Assembly (NCBI GenBank): GCA_965262175.1
Contig: CBDHES010000002.1
Coordinates: 496,001-560,000 of the forward strand
Reading direction: 5' to 3'
From: CADEDH01 sp965262175
GTDB lineage: Bacteria > Actinomycetota > Acidimicrobiia > Acidimicrobiales > SZUA-35
DNA length: 64,000 nt
A program made the translations under genes and the position numbers. Position 1 is the first letter of the stretch. Each line of letters opens with the position of its first letter. Below, piece by piece: positions 1-7,730 of this stretch. The notes under the pieces were generated by a model. It was not told the origin of the DNA. It saw only the letters and a list, made by a program, of their open reading frames with translations, and searched no databases.

Positions 1-324
1 GTTGATGTAGATCGCGTCGTAGGGGCAGGCGTTCATGCACGACTTGCACCCGATGCACCGGTCGTCCTGGAAGTCGACCACCCCATTGTCCGACCGGAAC
101 AGCGCCGACGTGGGGCAGATCGTCATGCACGGGGCGTCATCGCACTGGTTGCAGCGCATCACGCTGAACTTGCGGGCCGCGTCGGGGAACGTACCGGTCT
201 CGATGTACTTGACCCAGGTCCGGTTGACCCCGAGCGGCACGTCGTGCTCGCTCTTGCACGCCACCGTGCAGGCGTGGCAGCCGATGCAGCTGTCGCTGTC
301 CAGGAGGAAGCCGAGCCTGGTCAT
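1..324 (-). CDS. 4Fe-4S polyferredoxin subunit of a molybdopterin oxidoreductase (3' end outside window)
   Basis: Electron-transfer subunit of the NrfC/PsrB/DmsB type, which passes electrons between a molybdopterin catalytic subunit and a membrane subunit. Only the first 108 codons are in the window. They contain three four-cysteine groups: C13/C16/C19/C23, C58/C61/C66/C70 and C90/C93/C96/C100. This matches the family pattern of four cubane clusters, with the last Cys group expected beyond the window edge. Start is ATG at 324, with an adjacent GTG at 327. No signal peptide is visible, as usual for this subunit. It lies 76 bases downstream of a persulfide dioxygenase/rhodanese gene in the same direction. 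By inference it could therefore belong to a sulfite (SoeABC-like), thiosulfate or polysulfide enzyme. The substrate cannot be told from this fragment. Confidence 0.88.
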   Translation of the reverse strand, partial: MTRLGFLLDSDSCIGCHACTVACKSEHDVPLGVNRTWVKYIETGTFPDAARKFSVMRCNQCDDAPCMTICPTSALFRSDNGVVDFQDDRCIGCKSCMNACPYDAIYIN

Positions 325-400
325 CACGTACCTTCCGTTCGAGGGGAGCCCGAGGGCCTTGGGGTCGACCGTCCGAGGGCGGGCCGGGGTCCGCCAACCA

Positions 401-1795
401 TCAACTGGACGCTGCCACTGCGGCCGACTCCCAGGCACCGTAGCCACCGAGCAGGTCCGACACATCAGCGAAGCCCACCTGGGCCATCCGGCTGGCGGCG
501 ATCGAGGACCGGAACCCGCCGGCGCAGTACACGATGGTCGGCTTGGAGGCGTCGAGTGAGCTCAGTCGCTCGTTGAGCCGGGTCAGCGGGATCTCGACGG
601 CTCCCTCGATCACCCCGTCGGCGGTCTCGCCCGGCTGGCGGACGTCGACGAGCTGCAGGTCGTCGATCTCGGCCTGGGCCCGGAGGAGGCCGGCCACGTC
701 GACCCGGGATCCCCGCGTCACCTCGTCGGGGTTGGCTGCGAACGCCGCCATCGGCTCGACGAGGTAGCCGACGACGTTGTCGAACCCGATGCGAGCCAAG
801 CGGTTCTTGGCTTCCAGCTCCTGGCCGGGGTCGGTCACCAGCGCCATCGCCACCCCGGGCTGGATCACCCCGCCGGCGAACTCGGCGTAGCGTCCGGCGA
901 GCCCGATGTTGACCGACCCGATCAGGTGGCCGAGCGCGAACGAGGCGGGATCCCGGGTGTCGAGCACCAACGCGCCTCGGCGCTGGTGAGCGATGACCTC
1001 CTCGATGGTGAGCGCCGGTGGTGGTGCGGTTTCGTCGAGGAGGGGTCGGTTCTCGCGGTTGAGGGTGGCGTCATAGGCGAAGTAGGCCGGGGGTGCGGTC
1101 TGACCCTCGGTGACCATCTCCACGAAGCTCGCCCGATCCGAGGCCAGCAACGCGTAGTTCGTCGCACGCTGCTCCCCCATCGTCGACCACGTATCGGTCG
1201 ACAGGTTCTTCCCACACGCCGAACCCGCCCCATGAGCCGGATACACCCGGGTCTCATCAGGCAACGGCAACAACTTCGTCTGCAACGACTCGAACAGATC
1301 ACCAGCAAGATCCTCAGCCGTCACCCCCCTCGACGACAACAGATCAGGACGACCAACATCACCGATGAACAACGTGTCACCAGTCAACACCCCATACGGA
1401 ACCTCATCACCGTCCCGCTCCCACACCACCACACTGATCGACTCCGGCGTATGACCCGGAGTATGCAACACCTCCAACACCACCTCACCAAGCGAAATCC
1501 GCTCCCCATCAACCAACTTCCGAGAAGCGAACTCCGTCTCAGCAGCCGACCCATACGCGATCACCGCACCAGTCGCCGCAGCCAACTCCAAATGACCCGA
1601 CAAGAAATCCGCATGAAAATGCGTCTCGATCACCAACTCGATCGACAACCCAAGCCGCTCAGCCGACTCCAAATACGGACCAACATCACGCCGCGGATCA
1701 ACCACCACAGCCCGACCAGACGACTCATCACCAATCAAATACGACGCCTGCGACAAACAATCCAAATAATACTGCTCAAACACCACCGAACTCAC
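401..1795 (-). CDS. Persulfide dioxygenase-like metallo-beta-lactamase fused to two rhodanese domains (copy 1)
   Basis: 464 residues. Residues about 1-230 form a metallo-beta-lactamase fold of the ETHE1/CstB class, with the iron-site motif THFHADFLSGH (H59, H61, D63, H68), a later HTPGH and a YPAHG histidine. Two rhodanese domains follow. The middle one (about 255-350) has no catalytic cysteine. The last (about 365-460) has the active loop CAGGFRS. Such fusions oxidise protein or glutathione persulfide to sulfite and move sulfane sulfur through the rhodanese. Start is GTG at 1795; GTG codons 4 and 5 are alternatives. The gene lies 22 bases after the sulfide:quinone oxidoreductase, so the two are probably cotranscribed. 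The first 260 codons are identical in DNA to the copy at 4164-5555. The first ~200 codons prefer G/T-ending codons, unlike the C-rich remainder. Confidence 0.93.
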   Translation of the reverse strand: MSSVVFEQYYLDCLSQASYLIGDESSGRAVVVDPRRDVGPYLESAERLGLSIELVIETHFHADFLSGHLELAAATGAVIAYGSAAETEFASRKLVDGERISLGEVVLEVLHTPGHTPESISVVVWERDGDEVPYGVLTGDTLFIGDVGRPDLLSSRGVTAEDLAGDLFESLQTKLLPLPDETRVYPAHGAGSACGKNLSTDTWSTMGEQRATNYALLASDRASFVEMVTEGQTAPPAYFAYDATLNRENRPLLDETAPPPALTIEEVIAHQRRGALVLDTRDPASFALGHLIGSVNIGLAGRYAEFAGGVIQPGVAMALVTDPGQELEAKNRLARIGFDNVVGYLVEPMAAFAANPDEVTRGSRVDVAGLLRAQAEIDDLQLVDVRQPGETADGVIEGAVEIPLTRLNERLSSLDASKPTIVYCAGGFRSSIAASRMAQVGFADVSDLLGGYGAWESAAVAASS

Positions 1796-1801
1796 ACTCC
1801 T
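1020..1801. repeat. 782-bp direct duplication, copy A
   Basis: Identical base for base, as far as I could compare by eye and through the reading frames, to 4780-5561 (constant offset 3760). It covers the whole metallo-hydrolase domain of the two dioxygenase/rhodanese genes plus six bases upstream of the start codon. A second identical patch in the same register, 872-931 versus 4632-4691 (60 bp), lies inside the first rhodanese domain; the sequence between and beyond diverges. This pattern suggests recent duplication or gene conversion. Confidence 0.9.
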
Positions 1802-1817
1802 CGTCGTCGCGGCCGGC

Positions 1818-3017
1818 TCAGGCCCGGCCCTTCAGCATCATGTTCCAGTAGAGAAACGGCAAACCGTGCTTCTTCAAGTACCACATGTCGCGCCGTGGCT
1901 TCGTCGTATCGATGACCGGGATGGACGGTGCCGGCTCCATCGAGTAGTCGAACTCGGCGAGCAGCATCGCATGGCGGGACGTGGTCAGGGGGCACGACGC
2001 GTACCCCTCGTAGCGCTCGGTCGGGTCGGCCCCCTGGAGCCGGGCCAGGACGTTGGCCGCCACCACCGGAGCCTGTTTGCGGATGGCGGCGCCGGTCTTG
2101 GAGTTGGGGGTCGATCCGGCATCGCCGAGGGAGAAGACGTTGTCGTGACGGACGTGCTGATGGGTGTGCTTGTCGACCTCTACGTACCCCGGTCCCTCGC
2201 CGGTCGACAGCGGGCTCGCCTTGACCCAGTCGGGAGCGGACTGGTGGGGGGTGACGTGCATGACGTCGTACGGCAGGGTCATCGTCTCGGGATTGTCGCC
2301 GAGGGTGCTGAACGTGGCCTTTCGACCATCGACGTCGACCGAGGTCAGCTCGGCGCTCGTGTGGAGGGTGATGCCGTAGTCGGCGATCACCTCGTCGAGG
2401 GCGTCGGCGAAGACCCCGACGCCGAAGATCCTGGGGGTCGGGACCACGAGGTGGACGTCGATGTCGTTCAACACCCCCTGCTGACGCCAGTAGTCGCACG
2501 CCAGGTAGGCGATCTTCTGCGGCGCGCCTGCGCACTTGATCGGACCGCTGGGCATCGTGAACAACGCCGTCCCCGAACGGGTGTTGCGAATGAACTCCCA
2601 GGTCTTGGGGGCCAACTCATAGGTGTAGTTCGATGAGACCCCGTGCCGACCCAGCGTGTCGCTCACCCCGGGAATCCGATCCCAGTCGAGCTGGATCCCC
2701 GGACACACGACGAGCACGTCGTAGCCGATGGCCTTCCCCCCGGCGGTGTGGACGAGGTTGTTCTCCGGATCGAAGCCCTGGGCTGCGTCCTTGATCCAGG
2801 TCGCCTTCCTGGGCATGACCGACGCCTGGTCCCGCTCGCTCGTCTCGGCCTTCGAGCAGCCCCCACCGACCAGGGTCCACAACGGTTGGTAGTAGTGCTT
2901 GTCGGATGGGTCGATCACCGCAACGTCGTCGATCTTGGCCAGCAGGCGGGACGCGACCGAGATGCCGGCCGATCCCCCGCCGACGATCACGACGCGGTGG
3001 TGGGTGGTGGTAGCCAT
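1818..3017 (-). CDS. sqr: Type II sulfide:quinone oxidoreductase
   Basis: 399-residue FAD flavoprotein that oxidises sulfide and passes electrons to quinone, forming a persulfide. The N-terminus carries the dinucleotide-binding motif VVIVGGGSAG. The SQOR-type signature PIKCAGAPQK holds C162, and the C-terminal segment GYASCPLTT holds C342; these are the two redox cysteines of this class. A CPG at C105 is also present. The C-terminus is amphipathic and would dock on the membrane. Start at 3017 is chosen because the FAD motif follows at once and AAGGGGG lies about 8 bases upstream; an in-frame TTG at 3137 falls in the -35 box and is not a start. A good promoter lies at 3109-3137. The next gene downstream (22 bases) is the persulfide dioxygenase, the expected next step of the pathway. 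Confidence 0.92.
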   Translation of the reverse strand: MATTTHHRVVIVGGGSAGISVASRLLAKIDDVAVIDPSDKHYYQPLWTLVGGGCSKAETSERDQASVMPRKATWIKDAAQGFDPENNLVHTAGGKAIGYDVLVVCPGIQLDWDRIPGVSDTLGRHGVSSNYTYELAPKTWEFIRNTRSGTALFTMPSGPIKCAGAPQKIAYLACDYWRQQGVLNDIDVHLVVPTPRIFGVGVFADALDEVIADYGITLHTSAELTSVDVDGRKATFSTLGDNPETMTLPYDVMHVTPHQSAPDWVKASPLSTGEGPGYVEVDKHTHQHVRHDNVFSLGDAGSTPNSKTGAAIRKQAPVVAANVLARLQGADPTERYEGYASCPLTTSRHAMLLAEFDYSMEPAPSIPVIDTTKPRRDMWYLKKHGLPFLYWNMMLKGRA

Positions 3018-3108
3018 TGATGAGCCCCCTTCGTGTGGCTGGGCGGCGGCCGGGACTGGTGTCACAGACCGCTCCCGAGCGGTGACCGACGCCACAGCAG
3101 GTATATCG

Positions 3109-3137
3109 AATGTACGGTCTTTCGGAGACTCGGTCAA
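3109..3137 (-). promoter_or_regulatory. Sigma-70-type promoter of the sulfide:quinone oxidoreductase gene with overlapping motif
   Basis: Reading the minus strand: -35 TTGACC (3137-3132), 17-base spacer, -10 TACATT (3114-3109), predicting a start near 3102 and a leader of about 85 bases. The plus-strand motif ATCGAATGTACG (3105-3116) overlaps the -10. A near copy, ATCGAATGTCCG, sits in the spacer of the SulP promoter, suggesting a common operator. Confidence 0.6.
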
Positions 3138-3218
3138 GGCCGAACGAGGGGGGTCGAGCCGTAGGGGTCGAGCTGTAGGGGTCGCCGCGCCGATCGGTGC
3201 CCGGTGGGCGATCGGGCG

Positions 3219-3995
3219 TCAGGCTCCGTCGGCCGACACCGCGGTTGGCCGAAGTGCGCCGTGACGACCGGCAGACCAGTCGGTGACGAAGCGATACCGG
3301 TCGCCCCTGATGATCGTGGTCCGCCACTCGATGGGCTGGCCGTCGCGGGTCCCGAGCCGTTCGAGGAAGAACGCCGCATCACCCTTGCGGAGGCCGAGGG
3401 TCGAGCGGTCGCTCGGCGCCGGCACGATCGGGGTGAGCCGTTCCCAGCCCTGATTGGGCACCGGACACCCACAGCGGGCCAACTCGGCGTACAACGCGGT
3501 GTGGGTCCAGTCGACGTCGAGCAGTGGCGCCGCGTGAGCGTGGGGCAGCCAGGCCCGATCGACCGCGAGCGGGACCCCGCCGGCCTTGCGGATGCGGGCC
3601 AGCAGCACCAGATCGGCGTCGTCGTCGACCTGGAGCTGGGCCGCCGCCTGGGGGTCGGTCACCACCTCGAGGGCCAGCACCTCGCTGGTCTGCTCGACCC
3701 CGGCCGCCTCGACCGACTGGAAGAGGCTGTAGAGCGTGCCGAGGGACTGCTCGAACTCGGCCCGGTTCACCACCGTGCCCCGACCCCGCTCCCGCTTGAG
3801 CAGCCCCGTCCGGTTGAGGTGGCGGACCGCCTCCCGCACGGTGTGCCGTGAGACCCCGTAGGTCTCGGTGAGCTCGAGGTCGGTCGGGAAGACGCCGTCG
3901 TCGAAATCGCCGGCGTCGAGCCGGCGGCGAAGCTCGCTCTCGAGCTGGGCCCACAACGGCATCGGACTGGCCCGGTCCAGCGGTCGCACTGTCAT
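3219..3995 (-). CDS. GntR/HutC-family transcriptional regulator
   Basis: 258 residues. N-terminal winged helix-turn-helix (about 10-75, with the typical SRHTVREAVRHL recognition region) followed by a UTRA ligand-binding domain (about 90-250) ending in RGDRYRF. HutC-type members are repressors released by a small molecule and usually control their own neighbourhood. Start ATG at 3995 is preferred because AAGGAAG lies just upstream; an in-frame TTG at 4019 is the longer alternative. The gene sits between the two halves of the sulfur-oxidation locus, in the same direction, which makes it the best candidate for the local regulator. The ligand is not known. The 144-base upstream region holds a TAATAAT -10-like element and a GGATGTTCGGTC motif resembling the elements near the other two promoters. 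Confidence 0.88.
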   Translation of the reverse strand: MTVRPLDRASPMPLWAQLESELRRRLDAGDFDDGVFPTDLELTETYGVSRHTVREAVRHLNRTGLLKRERGRGTVVNRAEFEQSLGTLYSLFQSVEAAGVEQTSEVLALEVVTDPQAAAQLQVDDDADLVLLARIRKAGGVPLAVDRAWLPHAHAAPLLDVDWTHTALYAELARCGCPVPNQGWERLTPIVPAPSDRSTLGLRKGDAAFFLERLGTRDGQPIEWRTTIIRGDRYRFVTDWSAGRHGALRPTAVSADGA

Positions 3996-4066
3996 CGCTT
4001 CCTTCACCGCCCCGGTCAAGACTGACGACCGATCATCGACAACCGATTATTAGCACATCAGAACAT

Positions 4067-4138
4067 AGCAGCGGAAATGTCTGCTCTGGGGCAGAACCGG
4101 TTCCCCCGACTACCTCATGTCCGGATGTTCGGTCGGCG
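4067..4138 (-). promoter_or_regulatory. Possible operator region upstream of the GntR gene
   Basis: Contains an inverted repeat AGCAG-10 nt-CTGCT (4067-4086) and, at 4125-4135, GATGTTCGGTC, which resembles GAATGTACGGTC at the oxidoreductase promoter. It is placed where an autoregulatory GntR site could lie, but no -35 box is convincing. Low confidence. Confidence 0.3.
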
Positions 4139-4163
4139 GGCCGACGATCGGACGACTCGCCGA

Positions 4164-5555
4164 TCAGGCGACCGTCGAGTCGAGCTCCTGCCACGCGCCG
4201 TAGCCGCCCAGGATGTCGGAGACGTCGGCGAAGCCGGCCGCACGCAGCACGCTGGCCGCCACCGACGACCGGTACCCCCCAGCGCAGTAGACGACGGTCG
4301 GCACGTTCGAATCGAGCTCGCCGTGTCGAGCGGGGAGCTCCCCCACCGGGATCGGCGACGCACCGGCGATGGCCCCCAGTGCCACCTCACCCGGGTTGCG
4401 GACGTCGACGACCTGGAGCTCGGGGAGCTCCGCTCGCCGAACCTCGAAGTCCGTGGCGGTCAGCCGGGACGCCGAGCGGACGCGGTCGGGGTTGGCCGCC
4501 AGTGCCGCCATCGGCTCGGCCAGGTAGCCGACGACCCGGTCGAACCCGATGCGGGCCAGCCGGTTCTTGGCTTCCAGCTCGAAGCCCTCGTCGACGACGA
4601 GGACGATGTCGACGTCGCTCGACACGACCGAGCCGGCGAACTCGGCGTAGCGTCCGGCGAGCCCGATGTTGACCGACCCGATCAGGTGGCCCCGGGCGAA
4701 GTCCTCGGGCGAACGGCCGTCGACGATGATCGCCCCGTCGCCGACCGCCCGATCGAGGCCGGCGAGGTCCAGCCGTTGCGGTGGTGCGGTTTCGTCGAGG
4801 AGGGGTCGGTTCTCGCGGTTGAGGGTGGCGTCATAGGCGAAGTAGGCCGGGGGTGCGGTCTGACCCTCGGTGACCATCTCCACGAAGCTCGCCCGATCCG
4901 AGGCCAGCAACGCGTAGTTCGTCGCACGCTGCTCCCCCATCGTCGACCACGTATCGGTCGACAGGTTCTTCCCACACGCCGAACCCGCCCCATGAGCCGG
5001 ATACACCCGGGTCTCATCAGGCAACGGCAACAACTTCGTCTGCAACGACTCGAACAGATCACCAGCAAGATCCTCAGCCGTCACCCCCCTCGACGACAAC
5101 AGATCAGGACGACCAACATCACCGATGAACAACGTGTCACCAGTCAACACCCCATACGGAACCTCATCACCGTCCCGCTCCCACACCACCACACTGATCG
5201 ACTCCGGCGTATGACCCGGAGTATGCAACACCTCCAACACCACCTCACCAAGCGAAATCCGCTCCCCATCAACCAACTTCCGAGAAGCGAACTCCGTCTC
5301 AGCAGCCGACCCATACGCGATCACCGCACCAGTCGCCGCAGCCAACTCCAAATGACCCGACAAGAAATCCGCATGAAAATGCGTCTCGATCACCAACTCG
5401 ATCGACAACCCAAGCCGCTCAGCCGACTCCAAATACGGACCAACATCACGCCGCGGATCAACCACCACAGCCCGACCAGACGACTCATCACCAATCAAAT
5501 ACGACGCCTGCGACAAACAATCCAAATAATACTGCTCAAACACCACCGAACTCAC
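4164..5555 (-). CDS. Persulfide dioxygenase-like metallo-beta-lactamase fused to two rhodanese domains (copy 2)
   Basis: 463 residues with the same architecture as copy 1: metallo-hydrolase with THFHADFLSGH, a middle rhodanese without catalytic cysteine, and a C-terminal rhodanese with the active loop CAGGYRS. The first 260 codons are identical to copy 1; the two rhodanese domains are clearly diverged except for a 60-bp identical patch. The start GTG at 5555 overlaps the TGA of the upstream rhodanese gene (GTGA), indicating translational coupling. A longer reading from further upstream would run through the rhodanese gene in another frame and is rejected. The operon order is SulP, rhodanese, dioxygenase. 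It probably shares the role of copy 1, with specialisation possible in the rhodanese part. Confidence 0.93.
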   Translation of the reverse strand: MSSVVFEQYYLDCLSQASYLIGDESSGRAVVVDPRRDVGPYLESAERLGLSIELVIETHFHADFLSGHLELAAATGAVIAYGSAAETEFASRKLVDGERISLGEVVLEVLHTPGHTPESISVVVWERDGDEVPYGVLTGDTLFIGDVGRPDLLSSRGVTAEDLAGDLFESLQTKLLPLPDETRVYPAHGAGSACGKNLSTDTWSTMGEQRATNYALLASDRASFVEMVTEGQTAPPAYFAYDATLNRENRPLLDETAPPQRLDLAGLDRAVGDGAIIVDGRSPEDFARGHLIGSVNIGLAGRYAEFAGSVVSSDVDIVLVVDEGFELEAKNRLARIGFDRVVGYLAEPMAALAANPDRVRSASRLTATDFEVRRAELPELQVVDVRNPGEVALGAIAGASPIPVGELPARHGELDSNVPTVVYCAGGYRSSVAASVLRAAGFADVSDILGGYGAWQELDSTVA

Positions 5556-5561
5556 ACTCCT
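4780..5561. repeat. 782-bp direct duplication, copy B
   Basis: Second copy of 1020-1801. The right boundary is just past the start codon, inside the end of the rhodanese gene, at 5561; the left boundary is inside the codons joining the metallo-hydrolase to the first rhodanese domain. Within the repeat the minus-strand codons end mostly in G or T for the first ~200 codons and then switch to the local C-rich style. Confidence 0.9.
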
Positions 5562-5842
5562 TCGTAGGCCAGCATCCCGCCGGCGAGGTTGACGACATCG
5601 CCGAACCCGGCGCCGACCAGCAGCTCGCAGGCTTGGGTGCTGCGCCCGCCGCTGCGGCACAGGACGATGACCGGGCGCGATCGGTCGAGCTCGTCGAGTC
5701 GATCGCCGAGCGTGTCGAGGGGGATGTTGCGGGCGCCGGGCAGGGTTCCCTCCGCCACCTCGTCGGGCTGGCGGACGTCGATCAGCTGACCGGCGGAGCC
5801 GACGGCATCGGCGAAGTCGTTCACGGGGTGATCACGGTGCAT
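5552..5842 (-). CDS. Single-domain rhodanese
   Basis: 96 residues, one rhodanese fold of the GlpE/PspE size. It has the CDC25-like start IDVRQPDEVAEG and the active loop CRSGGRS (C62), which carries the persulfide. Such proteins move sulfane sulfur between donors such as thiosulfate or glutathione persulfide and acceptors. AAAGGA lies about 10 bases before the ATG. It is 30 bases downstream of the SulP transporter and overlaps the next gene by four bases (GTGA), so it is the middle gene of a three-gene operon. Confidence 0.93.
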   Translation of the reverse strand: MHRDHPVNDFADAVGSAGQLIDVRQPDEVAEGTLPGARNIPLDTLGDRLDELDRSRPVIVLCRSGGRSTQACELLVGAGFGDVVNLAGGMLAYEGV

Positions 5843-5872
5843 GGCAGGGGTTCCTTTCGCTCGAGCTGGCGC

Positions 5873-7630
5873 TCATCGGGACGTGGGCACGACATCGGGG
5901 GCGGCTCCATCGAGCCGCTCATCGATGCCGCACCGGCGACGGTCGGTCGGCACCGGCCGCTCGCCGCAGAGTATGGCGACCGCATCGTGGGTCGAGGCGT
6001 GGATCCGATCGTCGAGGGCCGACCAGATCCCGGCCCGCTGGAGAACGTCGCGGACCGGCCCCTTCACGTCGGTGAGATGGAGGGCGACGTCACGCTCGTC
6101 GAGGTCGCCCAGGAGCTCGTGCAGCATCTCGGCTCCGGTGGCATCCAGATCGTTGATCCCCGACGCGTCGAGCACCAGGGCTCGGGGCGGGGCCTCCGCC
6201 GCTGCGTCGGCGTGGCCGAGGAGCAGTTTGCGAACGCCGGCGGCGTTGACGAACGACAACGCCGCATCGATCCGGACGATACGGACGCCATCCATGGTCG
6301 AGACGTGGTCGAACCGCTCGACGTTGCGGTAGCTGGTCGTCCCCTCGACGTGGCCCAGGACCGCAGCGTGTGGTTTCGACAGTCGGGCGAAGACCACCAG
6401 CATCGAGGCGACCACGGCGACGGCGATGCCCAGCTCGATACCCAGGGCCAGCGTGGCCACGAAGGCCACGGTCAGCCCGACCATGTCGGTCGGCTTGACG
6501 GCGGCGATATGACGCATCTCGGCCACGTCGATGAGCCCGATGACCGCCACGACGATGATCGCCCCCAGCGCAGCGTTGGGGAGTGAGCGCAGCAACGGGG
6601 TGAGAAACGCGATGGTGGCCACGACGATCCCTGCGGTGATGATCGAGGCGAGTGGCGTCCGGGCCCCGGCGGTGTCGTTGACCGCGGTGCGGGAGAACCC
6701 ACCGGTCACCGGGTAGCCGCCGAAGAGGCCGGACGCGACGTTGGCCGCCCCCAGACCGATCAGCTCTTGGTTGGGCTCGACCTCGTAGCGGTGACGGCGG
6801 GCGTACACCTTGGCCACGGCGATCGATTCCATGAATCCGACCAGGGTGATCACGGCGGCGGTGGTCGCCAGATCGGCGACCAGCGACGGGCTGGCGTCGG
6901 GCACGGCGAAGACGGGGAGGGTGTTGGGGATGTCTCCGACGACCCGGACCCCCCGCGCTTCGAGGTCGCCCAGTTCGACGGCCAGGATCGAACCGACGAC
7001 GACCACCAATGCGGCCGGCACCCTCGGTGCCACGCGCTTGAGGGCGAACAGCGTGCCGAGCGCAACGGCGCCGAGGGCGATCGTCGGGCCGTGGACATCC
7101 CCCAGGGACCGGCCGACGGCCAGCACCGTCTCATAGAACTGGTCTTCTCGGGGTACCGAGACACCGAGGAGGTGCTTGACCTGTGAGAAGCCGATGATGA
7201 TGGCTGCCGCCGCCGTGAACCCGACCAGCACCGAGTGGGACAACAGGTTGACCAGGTGACCGAGACGAACCGCTCCCAGAACGAGGTGGAGCAGGCCGAC
7301 CATCAGCGCCAGCAGGGCGGCGGCCGCCAGATACCCGGCCGTGCCCTCCTCGACGAGAGGGGCCAGGGCGGTGGCGGTCAGCAGCGAGACGATCGCCACC
7401 GGACCGACCGCCAGCTGTCGGGACGTGCCGAACACGGCGTAGATCAAGACGGGCACCGTGGCGGCGTACAGCCCCACGGCGGGGGGCAAGCCGGCCAGCA
7501 GGGCGTAGGCCATGGCCTGGGGCACGAGCATCGCGCCGATGGTCACCCCTGCCGCCAGGTCACTCCGGAGATCCGCTCGCCGATAGGACGGGGCCCAATC
7601 GAGGATGGGGATCAGTCGCTTCACGGCCAT
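5873..7630 (-). CDS. SulP-family anion transporter with STAS domain
   Basis: 585 residues. The N-terminal ~420 residues are strongly hydrophobic with the SulP signature (GVTIGAMLVPQAMAYA near residue 28, then AGLPPAVGLYA); the C-terminal ~130 residues form a STAS domain (about 440-560). SulP proteins carry sulfate, bicarbonate or related anions. Next to persulfide dioxygenases, sulfate, sulfite or thiosulfate movement is the likely job (inference). It is first in an operon with a rhodanese and a dioxygenase. Its ATG lies only six bases after a good -10 box, so the message appears leaderless; no ribosome binding site is present. Confidence 0.92.
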   Translation of the reverse strand: MAVKRLIPILDWAPSYRRADLRSDLAAGVTIGAMLVPQAMAYALLAGLPPAVGLYAATVPVLIYAVFGTSRQLAVGPVAIVSLLTATALAPLVEEGTAGYLAAAALLALMVGLLHLVLGAVRLGHLVNLLSHSVLVGFTAAAAIIIGFSQVKHLLGVSVPREDQFYETVLAVGRSLGDVHGPTIALGAVALGTLFALKRVAPRVPAALVVVVGSILAVELGDLEARGVRVVGDIPNTLPVFAVPDASPSLVADLATTAAVITLVGFMESIAVAKVYARRHRYEVEPNQELIGLGAANVASGLFGGYPVTGGFSRTAVNDTAGARTPLASIITAGIVVATIAFLTPLLRSLPNAALGAIIVVAVIGLIDVAEMRHIAAVKPTDMVGLTVAFVATLALGIELGIAVAVVASMLVVFARLSKPHAAVLGHVEGTTSYRNVERFDHVSTMDGVRIVRIDAALSFVNAAGVRKLLLGHADAAAEAPPRALVLDASGINDLDATGAEMLHELLGDLDERDVALHLTDVKGPVRDVLQRAGIWSALDDRIHASTHDAVAILCGERPVPTDRRRCGIDERLDGAAPDVVPTSR

Positions 7631-7636
7631 AGTCCA

Positions 7637-7665
7637 AATATACGGACATTCGATCTATAAGTCAA
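7637..7665 (-). promoter_or_regulatory. Strong promoter of the SulP operon, leaderless start
   Basis: Minus strand: -35 TTGACT (7665-7660), exact 17-base spacer, -10 TATATT (7642-7637), then six bases and the ATG at 7630. Transcription should begin at or next to the start codon. The spacer contains ATCGAATGTCCG, shared with the oxidoreductase promoter, and GTCC-8 nt-GGAC brackets the -10 box. Confidence 0.72.
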
Positions 7666-7697
7666 CCGGGTGATCACCGACGAGGTACGCTGGGACC

Positions 7698-7730
7698 ATG
7701 ATCGACCCCCTCGACCCGGCCAGGCCATGA
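7698..7730 (+). CDS. Possible 10-codon leader peptide before the selenoprotein gene
   Basis: ATG at 7698 opens a ten-codon frame (MIDPLDPARP) whose TGA stop overlaps the ATG of the next gene (ATGA at 7727-7730). A TACGCT -10-like hexamer ends six bases before this ATG, the same spacing as in the SulP promoter on the other strand. The message may therefore start at this codon and reach the main gene by termination-reinitiation. Function, if any, could be translational coupling. There are no cysteine, tryptophan or other obvious attenuation codons. Confidence 0.4.
   Translation: MIDPLDPARP

Noticed and set aside
4077..5567. Long plus-strand frame opposite the dioxygenase
   Set aside because: It is present in both repeat copies only because the DNA is identical; no family features, and G/T codon use on the other strand creates it.
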